Shown: positions 52,080 to 63,676 of the stretch, in pieces
Numbering within the stretch: the stretch's first letter is position 1
How the letters are laid out: each line of letters starts with the position of its first letter
Assembly: GCA_026913215.1 (NCBI GenBank)
Contig: JAPTYK010000001.1
Location: 3,596,001 to 3,660,000 of the forward strand
Direction: 5' to 3'
Source: Streptomyces diastatochromogenes
Lineage (GTDB): Bacteria; Actinomycetota; Actinomycetes; Streptomycetales; Streptomycetaceae
DNA length: 64,000 nucleotides
Made by a program: the position numbers and the translations under genes
The notes under the pieces: generated by a model
Database searches by the model: none
What the model saw: the letters and a program-made list of their open reading frames with translations, nothing else
What the model was told of the DNA's origin: nothing

Positions 52080-55000
52080 CTAGTCGTCGGACCCTTCCAG
52101 GTCGCCCTCCGTCTCCAGGAACACCTGGCGCAGGGCGGCCAGGGTCTCCGGGTCCGGCTTCTCCCACATGCCGCGCGACTCGGCTTCGAGGAGCCGCTCG
52201 GCGATGCCGTGCAGGGCCCACGGGTTGGCCTCCTTCAGGAAGGCCTGGTTCGTCTCGTCGAGGACGTACTCCTGCGTCAGCTTGTCGTACATCCAGTCGG
52301 CGACGACACCCGTCGTCGCGTCGTACCCGAAGAGGTAGTCGACGGTCGCCGCCAGCTCGAACGCGCCCTTGTAGCCGTGGCGGCGCATCGCCTCGATCCA
52401 GCGCGGGTTGACCACGCGCGCGCGGAAGACCCGGGAGGTCTCCTCGACGAGCGTGCGGGTGCGGACGGTCTCCGGGCGGGTCGAGTCGCCGATGTACGCC
52501 TCGGGGGCCGTGCCCGTCAGCGCGCGGACGGTCGCGACCATGCCGCCGTGGTACTGGAAGTAGTCGTCGGAGTCGGCGATGTCGTGCTCGCGGGTGTCCG
52601 TGTTCTTCGCGGCCACCGCGATCCGCTTGTACGCCGTCTCCATCTCGGCGCGCGCCGGGCGGCCTTCGAGCCCGCGCCCGTACGCGTACCCGCCCCACAC
52701 CGTGTACACCTCGGCGAGGTCGGCGTCCGTGCGCCAGTCCCGCGAGTCGATCAGCTGGAGGATGCCCGCGCCGTACGTGCCGGGACGCGAACCGAAGATG
52801 CGGGTGGTGGCGCGCCGCTCGTCGCCGTGCTCGGCGAGGTCGGCCTGCGCGTGCGCCCGTACGTAGTTGTCCTCGGCGGACTCGTCCGCCAGGCCCGCCA
52901 CCAGCCGTACGGCGTCGTCGAGGAGGCCGATGACGTGCGGGAACGCGTCCCGGAAGAAGCCCGAGATGCGCAGCGTCACATCGACGCGCGGACGGCCCAG
53001 CTCGGCGAGCGGGATCGGCTCCAGGCCGTTCACCCGGCGCGAGGCCTCGTCCCACAGCGGACGGACGCCGAGCAGGGCGAGCGCCTCGGCGACGTCGTCG
53101 CCGGCGGTGCGCATCGCGCTGGTGCCCCAGAGGGAGAGGCCGACGGAGGTGGGCCACTCGCCGTTGTCGGTGCGGTAGCGCTCCAGGAGCGAGTCGGCCA
53201 GCGCCTGGCCGGTCTCCCAGGCGAGCCGGGACGGCACGGCCTTCGGGTCGACCGAGTAGAAGTTCCGGCCGGTCGGCAGGACGTTGACCAGGCCGCGGAG
53301 CGGGGAGCCGGACGGGCCGGCCGGGACGAAGCCGCCGTTCAGCGCGTGCACGGCGTGGGCGAGTTCGTCGGTGGTGGCGGCGAGGCGCGGCACGACCTGC
53401 TCGCAGGCGAAGCGGAGGACGGCGTGGACCTCGGGGCCGTGGGCGGCGGCGACGGCCTCGACCGCGTCCACCGCCCAGCCGGCCGCCTCCATCGCCTCAA
53501 CCAGCTCGCGGGCCTTCGCCTCCGCCTCGTCGGCGGTCGTGCGGGTCGCGGCCGACTCGTCCAGGCCGAGGGCCTCGCGGAGGCCAGGAGCGCCTGCGTG
53601 CCGCCCCAGATCTGGCGGGCGCGCAGGATGGACAGGACCAGGTTGACCCGGGCCTCTCCCTCCGGGGCGCCGCCGAGGACGTGCAGGCCGTCGCGGATCT
53701 GCGCGTCCTTGACCTCGCACAGCCAGCCGTCGACGTGCAGCAGGAAGTCGTCGAAGCCGTCGTCCTCCGGGCGCTCCTCCAGACCGAGGTCGTGGTCGAG
53801 CTTGGCGGCCTGGATCAGGGTCCAGATCTGGGCGCGGATCGCCGGGAGCTTCGCCGGGTCCATCGAGCTGATCTGCGCGTACTCGTCGAGCAGCTGCTCC
53901 AGGCGCGCGATGTCGCCGTACGAGTCGGCGCGGGCCATCGGCGGCACCAGGTGGTCGACCAGCGTCGCGTGGACGCGCCGCTTGGCCTGGGTACCCTCGC
54001 CCGGGTCGTTGACGAGGAACGGGTAGATCAGCGGGATGTCGCCGAGGGCCGCGTCGGGGCCGCAGGCGGCGGACAGGCCGGCGTTCTTGCCGGGCAGCCA
54101 CTCCAGGTTGCCGTGCTTGCCCAGGTGGACCATGGCGTCGGCGCCGAAGCCGCCGTCCTCGGCGCGGGCGGCGATCCAGCGGTAGGCGGCCAGGTAGTGG
54201 TGGGACGGCGGGAGATCGGGGTCGTGGTAGATCGCGATCGGGTTCTCGCCGAAGCCGCGCGGCGGCTGGATGAGGACGAGGAGGTTCCCGCGCCGCAGGG
54301 CGGCGAGGACGATGTCGCCCTCCGGGTTGCGCGAGCGGTCGAGGAACATCTCGCCGGGCGCCGGGCCCCAGTGCTCCTCGACCTGCTCACGGAGCTCGGC
54401 GGGCAGCGTCGCGTACCAGCGCTTGTAGTCGGCGGCCGGGATGCGGACCGGGTTCTTCGCGAGCTGCTCCTCGGTCAGCCAGTCCTGGTCGTGGCCGCCG
54501 GCCTCGATGAGGGCGTAGATCAGCTCGTCGCCGTCGCCGGAGACCACGCCGGGCAGGTCCGCCTCGGGGCCGAAGTCGTAGCCCTCCGCGATGAGGCGGC
54601 GGAGCAGGGAGACGGCGGAGGCGGGGGTGTCGAGGCCGACGGCGTTGCCGATGCGGGAGTGCTTCGTCGGGTACGCGGAGAGGACGAGCGCGAGCTTCTT
54701 CTCGGCGTTCGGGATGTGGCGGAGCCGGGCGTGCCGGACGGCGATCCCGGCGACGCGGGCCGCGCGCTCGGCGTCGGCGACGTACGCGGGCAGGCCGTCC
54801 TCGTCGATCTCCTTGAAGGAGAAGGGGACGGTGATGAGGCGGCCGTCGAACTCGGGCACGGCGACCTGGCTGGCGGCGTCCAGCGGGGAGAGGCCCTCGT
54901 CGTTCTCCTCCCAGGCCTCCCGGGACCCGGTCAGGCACAGGGCCTGGAGGATCGGCACGTCGAGCGCGGCGAGCGCGCCCGCGTCCCAGGCCTCCTCGTC

Positions 55001-55683
55001 GCCGCCGGCCTGCGCCTCGGCGGGCTTGGTGCCACCGGCCGCGAGGACGGTCGTGACGATCGCGTCGGCCCCGCGCAGGACGGAGATCAGCTCCGCCTCG
55101 GGGCGCGCAGGGACGCCACGTACAGCGGGAGGGCGCGGGCCCCGGCGTCCTCGATCGCGCCGCACAGGGCGTCGACGAAGGCGGTGTTCCCGCTCATGTG
55201 GTGGGCGCGGTAGTAGAGCACGGCGACGGTCGGGCCGTCGGTGTCCTTCGCGACCCGCTCCAGCGGGCCCCAGGTGGGGGCGGCGGCCGGGGCCTCGAAG
55301 CCGTGGCCGGTGAGCAGGACGGTGTCGGAGAGGAAGCGGGCCAGCTGCTCCAGGTTCGCCGGGCCGCCGTGCGCCAGATAGGCGTGCGCCTCGGTGGCGA
55401 CGCCGACGGGGACCGTGGAGGCCTCCATCAGCTGGGCGTCGGGAGCCTGTTCGCCGCTGAGCACCACGACCGGCTTCCCGGCGGCCCGGATCGCGTCCAG
55501 GCCCTCCTGCCAGGAACGGACGCCGCCGAGGAGCCGGACGACGACGAGGTCGGTGCCGTCGAGCAGGGCGGGGAGGTCGGCGAGCGGGAGCCGGGAGGGG
55601 TTGGCGAAGCGGTACTCCACCGGCCCTCCGGCCGCGCGGGCGCTGAGCAGGTCGGTGTCGGAGTGCGACAGCAGCAGGAGCAT
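52080..55683 (-). CDS. cobN: Cobaltochelatase large subunit CobN (two frameshifts)
   Basis: About 1200 residues from ATG 55683 (MLLLLSHSDTDLLSAR). Typical CobN landmarks: TVAVLYYRAHHMSGNTAFVDALC, the central MVHLGKHGNLEWLPGKNAGLSAACGPDAALGDIPLIYPF, and the C-terminal VTLRISGFFRDAFPHVIGLLDDAVRLV. It ends ...VFLETEGDLEGSDD. Slips near 55105 (CCCCC read as CCCC) and 53583 split it into three frames. CobN with CobS and CobT inserts cobalt into hydrogenobyrinate a,c-diamide. A cobalamin riboswitch precedes it. The intact size and conservation argue for a working gene. Confidence 0.93.
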
Positions 55684-55732
55684 GGCGAGCTCAGGCCTTC
55701 CTCGGGGTTGTCCGCGCCCCGGGTGGTCGTGT

Positions 55733-55835
55733 GGACGGCGGGAGTTCCTGACTCACCCGCGGGTGCGGGCTCACAGTGGCGGGACCGCGCCGGATTCTCA
55801 CCGGGCTTCCTCCCCGGGGTCCTGGGACCCCATGC
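55733..55835 (-). promoter_or_regulatory. Cobalamin riboswitch in the cobN leader
   Basis: Read on the minus strand the leader contains the conserved core GAAGCCCGGTGAGAATCCGG, then GCGGTCCCGCCACTGTGA (the B12 box) and, toward cobN, GAGTCAGGAACTCCCGCCG. These are the signature blocks of the cobalamin riboswitch in their normal order, ending about 50 nt before the cobN ATG. It should shut off cobN when B12 is plentiful. Confidence 0.92.
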
Positions 55836-55939
55836 CGTTCTGCATCCTAGATCGTGCCGTGGGCGGGCCCCAGGGAACGGCGGGGTCGGCCGGATCACAC
55901 CCGGTGGTGAGCCGGTTCCCCGTGGGTATGCTCGCCGCC

Positions 55940-57150
55940 ATGCCGCCCACCCCACCCCCGACGCCCGAACCGGGCGAAGCTCGCATACGGGACCGTGGCG
56001 ACGCCTGTCCCGGGGCGCTGCGCCTGCATCCCGCCGACGACGGACGCCTGGCCCGACTGCGCCTGCCCGCAGGGCGGCTGACGGTGCGTCAGGCCGAGGT
56101 GCTGGCCCATGCCGCCGAGAGCCTGGGGACGGGCGGATCAGCATCACCTCGCGCGGCAACGCGGAGCTGCGCGGACTCGGCGAGGGCTGCGGGGCCGAGC
56201 TCGCCGCGCTGCTCTCCGACGCCGGTCTGCTGCCCTCCCCACGCACGAGCGCGTCCGCAACATCGTGGCCTCGCCCGCCGCGGGACTCGACGGACTCGGC
56301 TGCGCGGACGTGCAGTTGTGGGCGCGCGACCTGGACGCCGCGCTGTGCGCCGAGCCCCGGGCGGCGGCCCTCTCGGGACGGTTCCTGTTCGTCCTGGACG
56401 ACGGGCGCGGGGACGTCGCCGGGCTCGGCGGCGATGTGAGCTTGGTCGCAGGACCGGACGGGACCGCCCTCCTGCGCCTCGGCCCGCGGGCGTTCCGGGT
56501 GGCCGACGCCGTCCGCGCCGCCCTCGCCGCCGCCCTCGCCTTCCTCGACGCCGCCGAGGCCGCCGGGAACAGGGCCTGGCGGCCCGCGAACTGCCCGAGG
56601 AGCACCTGCCCGACTGGGCCGGCGCCCTCGCGCGGGCCGGGATCGCGGCGGAGCCCGTACCCGTACCGCCGCTTCCCGCCTGCCCGCCGCCCGCGCCCGG
56701 CCCGCTCGGCGACGGCGCCCTGCACGTCCTCGCCCCGCTCGGCCGGCTGACCGCCGCCCAGCTGCGGGTCCTGGCCGACGGGGCCGAGGAGCTGCGGCTC
56801 ACGCCCTGGCGCGGAGTGGTCGTCGTCGGAGCCGGCGACCGGGACCCGGCGGAGCACGGCCTGATCACCCGGCCCGAACTGCCCTCGGTCGGGGTCAGCG
56901 CCTGCACCGGACGCCCCGGCTGCGCCAAGTCCCTCGCCGACGTGCGGACCGACGCCGGCCTCGTCCGCCGAGGGGCCTGCCCGTCCACTTCTCCGGGTGC
57001 GAGCGCCGCTGCGGCCACCCGCACGGCACCTGGGTGGACGTCCTCGCCACCGGCGACGACACCTACCTGGTGGACGGCGTCCCCACCCCCCGCACCTCCC
57101 TGCCCGACGCAGTGACCACGGCCCGCAGCCTGCCGACCCACACGAGATGA
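55940..57150 (+). CDS. cobG: Precorrin-3B synthase CobG (several frameshifts)
   Basis: About 403 residues from ATG 55940. Nitrite/sulfite-reductase-like repeats: GALRLHPADDGRLARLRLPAGRLTVRQAEVLAHAA, then GRISITSRGNAELRGLGEGC and NIVASPAAGLDGLGCADVQLWARDLDAAL in the first half. In the second half the iron-sulfur/siroheme Cys clusters are SACTGRPGCAKSLADVRTDAG and VHFSGCERRCGHPHGTW. Frames change near 56130, 56240, 56575 and 56970. The enzyme uses O2 to make precorrin-3B in the aerobic pathway. The stop overlaps cobH (ATGA). Confidence 0.87.
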
Positions 57151-57800
57151 GCGAGAGCACCAGGATGTTCGACTACGAGAAGGACGGCACGGAGATCTAC
57201 CGCCGGTCCTTTGCCACCATCCGCGCCGAGGCGGACCTCGCGGGCCTGCCCGCCGACGTCGCCCAGGTGGCGGTCCGCATGATCCACGCCTGCGGGATGA
57301 CCGACCTCGTGCAGGACATCGCGTACTCGCCGGGCGTCGTCGCGAGCGCCCGCGCCGCCCTCCAGGCCGGCGCGCCCATCCTCTGCGACGCGCAGATGGT
57401 CGCCAGCGGCGTCACCCGCAAGCGGCTGCCCGCCGACAACGAGGTGCTCTGCGCCCTCTCCGACCCGGCCGTCCCCGGCCTGGCCGCCGAGCTCGGCACC
57501 ACCCGCTCCGCCGCCGCCCTCGAACTGTGGCGGGACCGCCTCGAAGGCTCCGTCGTCGCCATCGGCAACGCCCCGACCGCCCTCTTCCACCTCCTGGAGA
57601 TGATCGCGAAGGGCGCCGGGAAGCCCGCCGCCGTCCTCGGCATCCCGGTCGGCTTCATCGGCGCCGCCGAGTCGAAGGACGCGCTGGCCGAGAACACCCT
57701 CGGCCTCGACTACCTGGTCGTACGGGGCCGGCGCGGCGGCAGCGCGATGACGGCCGCCGCGCTCAACGCCCTCGCCCACGAAGCGGAGATCCAGAAGTGA
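57147..57800 (+). CDS. cobH: Precorrin-8X methylmutase
   Basis: 217 residues from ATG 57147, coupled to cobG. Family marks: DYEKDGTEIYRRSFATIRAEADL, VAVRMIHACGMTDLVQDIAYS (with the catalytic His), GAPILCDAQMVASGVTRKRLP and VVAIGNAPTALFHLLEMI, then GIPVGFIGAAESKDAL. The enzyme moves the C-11 methyl to C-12, giving hydrogenobyrinic acid. The frame is intact, one of the few in this cluster. The stop overlaps the cobIJ GTG. Confidence 0.95.
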   Translation: MSESTRMFDYEKDGTEIYRRSFATIRAEADLAGLPADVAQVAVRMIHACGMTDLVQDIAYSPGVVASARAALQAGAPILCDAQMVASGVTRKRLPADNEVLCALSDPAVPGLAAELGTTRSAAALELWRDRLEGSVVAIGNAPTALFHLLEMIAKGAGKPAAVLGIPVGFIGAAESKDALAENTLGLDYLVVRGRRGGSAMTAAALNALAHEAEIQK

Positions 57801-59288
57801 GCACCGTGCCCGGCAAGCTGTACGGCGTGGGCCTCGGCCCCGGCGACCCGAACCTGATGACCGTCGCCGCCGTGAAGGCCATCGCCTCGGCCGACGTCGT
57901 CGCCTACCACTCGGCCCGCCACGGCCGCTCGATAGCCCGCTCCATCGCCGCCGAGCACCTCCGCGAGGACCACATCGAGGAGCGGCTGGTGTACCCGCTC
58001 ACGGTGGAGACCACGGACCACCCGGGCGGCTACCGGGGCGCCCTGGACGACTTCTACGAGGAGGCCGCGGCCCGCCTCGCCGCGCACCTGGACGCCGGGC
58101 GCACCGTCGCCGTCCTCGCCGAGGGCGACCCGCTGTTCTACGGCTCGTACCAGCACATGCACAAGCGGCTCGCCGACCGCTATGACACCACCGTCATCCC
58201 CGGCGTCACCTCGGTGAGCGCCGCCGCCGCCCGGCTCGGCGAGCCGCTGTGCGAGGCGGAGGAGGTCCTCACGATCATCCCCGGCACCCTGCCGGAGGAC
58301 GAGCTGACGGCCCGCCTCGCGGGCACCGACTCGGCGGTCGTGATGAAGCTCGGCCGCACCTTCCCCACGGTGCGGCGGGCCCTGGAGCGCGCGGGCCGCC
58401 TGGACGACGCCCGCTACGTGGAGCGCGCGTTCATGGCGGGCGAGCGCACGGAGAAGCTCACGGACGTGGACCCGTCGACCGTCCCGTACTTCTCCGTCGC
58501 CGTCCTGCCCTCCCGCATCGACCAGCAGCCCCCCGTACGGGAGACGGGCGAGGTCACCGTCGTCGGCACCGGCCCCGCCGGGGCGCCCTGGCTCACCCCG
58601 AGTCGCGCGGCGCCCTCGTCAACGCCGACGTCCTCGTCGGCTACACCACCTACCTCGACCGGGTCCCCGTCCTGCGCCCCGGCCAGATCCGCCACGGCTC
58701 CGACAACAAGGTCGAGTCCGAGCGCGCCGAGTTCGCCCTCGACCTGGCCCGGCGCGGCCACAGGGTCGCGGTCGTCTCCGGCGGCGACCCGGGCGTCTTC
58801 GCCATGGCGACGGCGGTCCTCGAAGTGGCCTGCGAACCGGAGTACGCGGACGTGCCCGTACGGGTCCTCCCCGGGGTGACCGCCGCCAACGCGGCCGCCG
58901 CCGCGGCCGGCGCCCCCCTCGGCCACGACTACGCCACGATCTCCTCTCCGACCGCCTCAAGCCCTGGGACGTCATCGAGACCCGCCTCCGCGCCGCCGCC
59001 TCCGCCGACCTCGTCATCGCCCTCTACAACCCCGGCTCCAAGTCCCGCACCCACCAGGTCGCCGCCGCCCGCGACCTCCTCCTCGGACTCCGCTCCCCCG
59101 AGACCCCGGTCGTCGTCGCCCGCGACGTCGGCGGCCCCGAGCAGTCCGTCCGCGTCCTCACCCTCAAGACCCTGGACCCCTCCGAGGTCGACATGCGCAC
59201 CCTCCTCCTCATCGGCTCCTCGCAGACGCGCGCGGTCGAACGGGGCGACGGGCGCACGATCGCGTGGACACCGCGGCGGTACGGCTGA
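57797..59288 (+). CDS. cobIJ: CobI-CobJ fusion: precorrin-2 C20- and precorrin-3B C17-methyltransferase (two frameshifts)
   Basis: About 498 residues from GTG 57797. The CobI half is residues 1-245: GKLYGVGLGPGDPNLMTVAAVKAI, AVLAEGDPLFYGSYQHM and VIPGVTSVSAAAARLGEPL. The CobJ half follows a short joint: GEVTVVGTGPAGAPWLTPESRGAL, RVAVVSGGDPGVFAMATAVLEVA, RVLPGVTAANAAAAAAGAPLGHDYATISLSD and DLVIALYNPGSKSRTHQ. Slips near 58603 (CCCCC read as CCCC) and 58950. Both domains are SAM-dependent tetrapyrrole methylases. The fusion is usual in actinobacteria. Coupled to cobH by GTGA overlap. Confidence 0.92.
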
Positions 59289-59402
59289 CATCCGAGGTGG
59301 GGGCGGGTACAACCCTGCCCCCACTCCACGAGTCACACAGGTGTTCCGCTGTCTCACCTGCCTCACATAGGTCATAGGTCCGGAAAGGGCCCTCTCCCCT
59401 TG

Positions 59403-61810
59403 ATGACTCGTACCCGGCTGAGCGCGCTGGCCGCCACGGCCGCCCTCGCCGCCAGCGGCGGTCTGCTCACCGCCACCCCGGCCGCCGCGCCGTCAGCTGC
59501 GCGGCGCCCGTGTGGAAGGCGGAGTACTTCGCCAATCCCACGTTCACCGGCACGCCCAGACTGACCGCCTGCGACGGCGCGATCGCCGAGAACTACGGCT
59601 ACGGAGACCCGGCCGGCGTCACCCTGCCCAGGGACAACTTCTCCGTCCGCTGGTCGGTGACGCGGGACTTCGGGTCCGGCGGCCCGTTCTCCTTCGCCGC
59701 CGAGGCCCAGGACGGCATCCGGGTCAGCCTCGACGGCGTCCGCCGGATCGACCTGTGGAGGAACGTCTCCACCACCCAGAAGAAGACGGTCGACCTCACG
59801 GTCCCGTCCGGCCGCCACACCATCACCGTGTACTACGCCGCCTGGACCGGCGCGGCGAACGTCAAGTTCGGCTACGCGCCCCGCACGTCGGCGGCCGTGG
59901 ACAAGGTCCGGCCGCTCGCGCCGACCGGTGCCACCGTCGCGTACGACAAGGCACTCGACCGGGTCACCCTGCGCTGGGCGGCCAACAAGGAGATGGACCT
60001 CGCCGGCTACCGGGTCTACCGGCGGCCGAGCACCTCCACCGCCTGGGCGAGGAGCAGCGCGGCGACCCCGTTCACCGGCACCTCCTTCGTGAACCACCCG
60101 CCGGCCACGGGCCAGCGCTTCCTCTACGAGGTCCGCGCCGTCGACAGGGCGGGGAACGAGTCCCCGGGCGGCAGCGACCTCGCCGTCGCCTCCGTCGACA
60201 AGACCCCGCCCCTCGCCCCCTCCGTCATGCTGGACGCCTGCCCGGACAACCTGCCCTACGCGGCGCCCGAACTCGTCACCACGGCGGCGAACTCGGCCGA
60301 CATCGCGTGGTACGAGGCCCAGCGCCAGAACCCGGTGACCGGCGCCTGGACCACGGTCCACTCCGGCGCCAAGGGGGCGTTCTGCGACACCGGACAGCCC
60401 GCGGACGGCAGCAAGGTCACCTACCGGGGCCGGGGCCGCGACGCCGCCGGGAACTGGTCCGCGTACTCGCCCGCCACCGCCCTCACCACCTCGGACCTGA
60501 CGCCCCCGGCGCCCGTCACCGGTGCCCGCGTCGACTACCGCGCGGGCGTCCCCACCTGACGTGGTCCCCGCGCCCGGCGCCGCCTCGTACCAGGTCCTCC
60601 AGTACGACCCCGCCACCGGCGGCCAGCTGAACGCCCTGCCCACGGGCGACACCACGACGGCGACCGACGTCGTGCCGCGCCAGAAGGCCGCCGTCGCCGA
60701 CACCTACCGCTACGCGGTGCGGGCCGTCGACGCCAAGGGCAACGCCGCGTCCCCGTGGACATCACGCTGTCGATGGCCGACCGGACCGAGTCCATCCCGC
60801 CGTTCCGGACGACGGCGAACAGGACCGACGGAGGCGTGTACGTCTCGTGGCTCGGCGCCGATCCGTGGGCCGGGGACGAGCAGCCCCTTCCCACGTACCG
60901 GATCGTCCGCACCGACACCGCGACCGGCGAGACCAGCACCGTCGCCGGATGCAAGCCGTTCACCTCGGACGACCAGCCGCTGACGGGCCCCGAGGTGAGC
61001 TGGGGATGGGCCGACGGCACCGTTCCCCCGTACGCCGGCCCCAAGATGGTCGACGGCCGCTGCCGGGACGTCCAGGGCAAGTCGAAGACGACGTACGAGT
61101 ACCGGGTCGTGACGGTCGACCGGTACGGGCACGCCTCGCAGCCCGGACCCGCCGCCACGGCGACCACCCCGGACACCGAGCGCCCGGCCCCGGTCCTGGA
61201 CCTCACCGCCGAGCGGATCCCCCTCGGTGTCCGCCTCACCTGGAAGCCGCCCGCCGACGACGACGTCCAGGGCTACGCGGTGTGGCAGGGCACCACCGAC
61301 CCCGCCACCGGTGAGACCTCCTGGACGCGGAACTGCTGGACGGGCAGCTCCCTGGCCAAGACCGAGATCCTCTGCCCGACGGTCCCCGACGGCCGCGAGC
61401 ACCGCTACCGGGTCGCCGCCCTGGACGCCTACGACCCGGACCCCCGCCCCGAAGGCCTCCACCCGGCGGAGATCGCCGTCACCCTGCCGGACACCCGGCC
61501 GCCGGGCTGGACCAGCACCCACATCGGCGAGTCCGACTACCCCGCCGTCTACGTGGAGTGCGGCAAGTACTCCGTCCCGTGCGGAACCGCCACCCAGTAC
61601 CGCGTGGAGCGCTGGGACCCCAGCGCAGGTGCCTACACCACCCTCACCACGGGCGCCGTGGGCAACAGCACGACGGACCGGTACACCGACTCGTCGGTGC
61701 ACCAGGACCTGTGGGGCCTCTACTACTACCGGGTGGTCTTCACCGACCCCTCGGGCGTCGAGGTGTCCGTCTGGGAACAGGCGTACGGAATCTGGGCCTA
61801 CTGGCTCTGA
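59403..61810 (+). CDS. Secreted PA14-like/fibronectin type III protein (several frameshifts)
   Basis: About 800 residues from ATG 59403. The signal peptide (LSALAATAALAASGGLLTATPAAA) is followed by a PA14-like domain (VWKAEYFANPTFTGTPRLTACDG, DFGSGGPFSFAAEAQDGIRVSLDGVRRIDLW, IDLWRN...TITVYYAAWTGAANVKFGY). Then come at least five FN3-type modules (VTLRWAANKEMDLAGYRVYRRP; FLYEVRAVDRAGNES; VRLTWKPPADDDVQGYAVWQG). It ends ...YGIWAYWL. Slips near 59495, 60555 and 60760. No enzyme domain is visible, so it probably binds a glycan or cell surface. It interrupts the cob cluster without an obvious link to it. Confidence 0.82.
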
Positions 61811-61817
61811 CCGGCCG

Positions 61818-62538
61818 CTACCGCAACACCCACGCGGCGGCCTCCTCGGGGTCGCCGCCGTCGGGACGCCCTCCGGGACCGGCGGGCGGCGGACCACGAC
61901 CACCGGGAGGCCCGCCTCGCGGGCCGCCGTCAGTTTCGGGGCGGTCGCCGCGCCGCCGCTGTCCTTCGTCACCACGACGTCGATCCGGTGCCGGGCCAGG
62001 AGTGCGCGTTCGCCGTCGAGGGTGAAGGGGCCCCGGTCCAGGAGGAGTTCGGTACGGGCGGGCGCCGCGGTGTCCGGGGCGTCCACCGAGCGGACCAGGA
62101 ACCACTGGGGGCAGGCGGCGAAGGCGGCGAGGCCCATGCGGCCGGTCGTCAGGAAGACGCGGTCGCCGAGGGTGGACAGGACCCCGGCCGCCTCCTCCAG
62201 GGAGGCCACCGACCGCCAGTCGTCGCCGTCGACCGGGACCCAACCCGGGCGGCGCAGGGCCAGCAGGGGAACATGGGCGGTGGCGGCCGCACGGGCCGCG
62301 TTGAAGCTGATCCGCTCGGCGAAGGGATGGGTGGCGTCGATGACCGCGTCCACGGCGTGCCCCGCCATCCAGTCCACGAGGCCGTCGACGCCCCCGAACC
62401 CGCCGATCCGGACCTCCCCGGCGGGCAGCCGGGGCTCGCCACCCGGCCCGCGAGGGAGCTGGTGACCCGGACCCGGTCGTGGAGCAGCCCGGCGAGGGCG
62501 CGGGCCTCGGTGGTCCCGCCGAGAATGAGTACGTGCAC
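61818..62538 (-). CDS. cobK: Precorrin-6A reductase CobK (frameshifts at both ends)
   Basis: About 240 residues from GTG 62538: VHVLILGGTTEARALAGLLHDRVRVTSSLAGRVA (nucleotide-binding start). After a slip near 62440: RIGGFGGVDGLVDWMAGHAVDAVIDATHPFAERISFNAARAA, RVFLTTGRMGLAAFA and VVVTKDSGGAATAPKLTAAREAGLPVVVV. A second slip near 61865 precedes EEAAAWVLR at the end. It reduces precorrin-6A with NADPH. Divergent from cbiD with only 12 bp between start codons, so the two ribosome-site regions overlap. Confidence 0.9.
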
Positions 62539-62550
62539 AGGAGCCCCTTC

Positions 62551-63676
62551 GTGAGTACAGGCGGCGGGCGCGAGGCCCAACTCAAGCACACCGGCCTCCG
62601 TCCGGGCTGGACGACCGGTGCCTGCGCGACGGCGGCCACGACCGCCGCGTACACCGCGCTGCTGACCGGCGACTTCCCCGACCCGGTGACGATCACGCTG
62701 CCGAAGGGCCAGACGCCGGCCTTCGCGCTGACCGCCGAGTCCCTGACGGCCGGTGCCGCCATGGCCGCCGTCGTCAAGGACGCCGGCGACGACCCGGACG
62801 TCACCCACGGGGCCGTGATCCGCTCGACGGTACGGCTCCTGCCGCCCGGCTCCGGCGTCGTCTTCCGGGCCGGCGAGGGCGTCGGGACCGTCACCCTGCC
62901 CGGTCTGCCCCTGGAGGTGGGCGAGCCCGCGATCAACCCCGTGCCCCGGCAGCTCATGCGCGCGCACGTCGCCGAGGTCGCCGCCCGGCACGGAGGCGGC
63001 GGCGACGTCGAGATCACCGTCTCCGTCGACAACGGCGCCGAGATCGCCCGCTCCACCTGGAACCCCGCATCGGCATCCTCGGCGGCCTGTCCATCCTCGG
63101 CACGACCGGCGTCGTCGTCCCCTACTCCTGCTCCGCCTGGATCGACTCCATCCGCCGGGGCGTCGACGTGGCCCGCGCGGGCGGCCTCACCCACGTCGCG
63201 GGCTGCACGGGCTCGACGTCGGAACGCACGGTGACGACGCTCTACGACCTCCCGGAGATCGCGCTCCTCGACATGGGGGACTTCGCGGGCGCCGTCCTCA
63301 AGTACGTCCGCCGCCACCCCGTCGACCGGCTCACGATCTGCGGCGGCTTCGCCAAGCTCTCCAAGCTCGCCGCCGGGCACCTCGACCTCCACTCGGCCCG
63401 CTCCCAGGTCGACAAGGCCTTCCTCGCCGACCTGGCCCGCACGGGCGGCGCGTCGGACGCCCTCGCCACGGAGATCGCCGGTGCCAACACCGGCCTCGCC
63501 GCCCTCCGCCTCTGCGAGGCCGCCGCCGTCCCCTCGGCGACCTGGTCGCCGCCCGCGCCCGCGACGAGGCCCTCGCCGTGCTGCGCGGAGCACCGGTCGC
63601 GGTGGACGTGATCTGCATCGACCGGGCGGGGACGGTCGTGGGGCGCTCGTCGGTGGCGGGGCCGAAGGGGCCGTGA
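62551..63676 (+). CDS. cbiD: Cobalt-precorrin-5B C1-methyltransferase (two frameshifts)
   Basis: About 376 residues from GTG 62551 (CAGGAG nine bases upstream). CbiD marks: KHTGLRPGWTTGACATAATTAAYTALL at the N-terminus, then IGILGGLSILGTTGVVVPYSCSAWIDSIRRGVDVARA, TSERTVTTLYDLPEIALLDMGDFAGAVLKYV and ICGGFAKLSKLAAGHLDLHS. Slips near 63067 (CCCCC read as CCCC) and 63535. It belongs to the early-cobalt pathway, although cobG and cobN next door belong to the oxygen-dependent route; such mixtures are usual in actinobacteria. The stop codon is the first base block of the minisatellite that follows. Confidence 0.92.

Noticed and set aside
52080..55683. cobN, cobG, cobIJ and cbiD as pseudogenes
   Set aside because: All domains and motifs are present and the breaks are single-base contractions of C/G runs, recurring in the same form across unrelated genes; sequencing error fits better.
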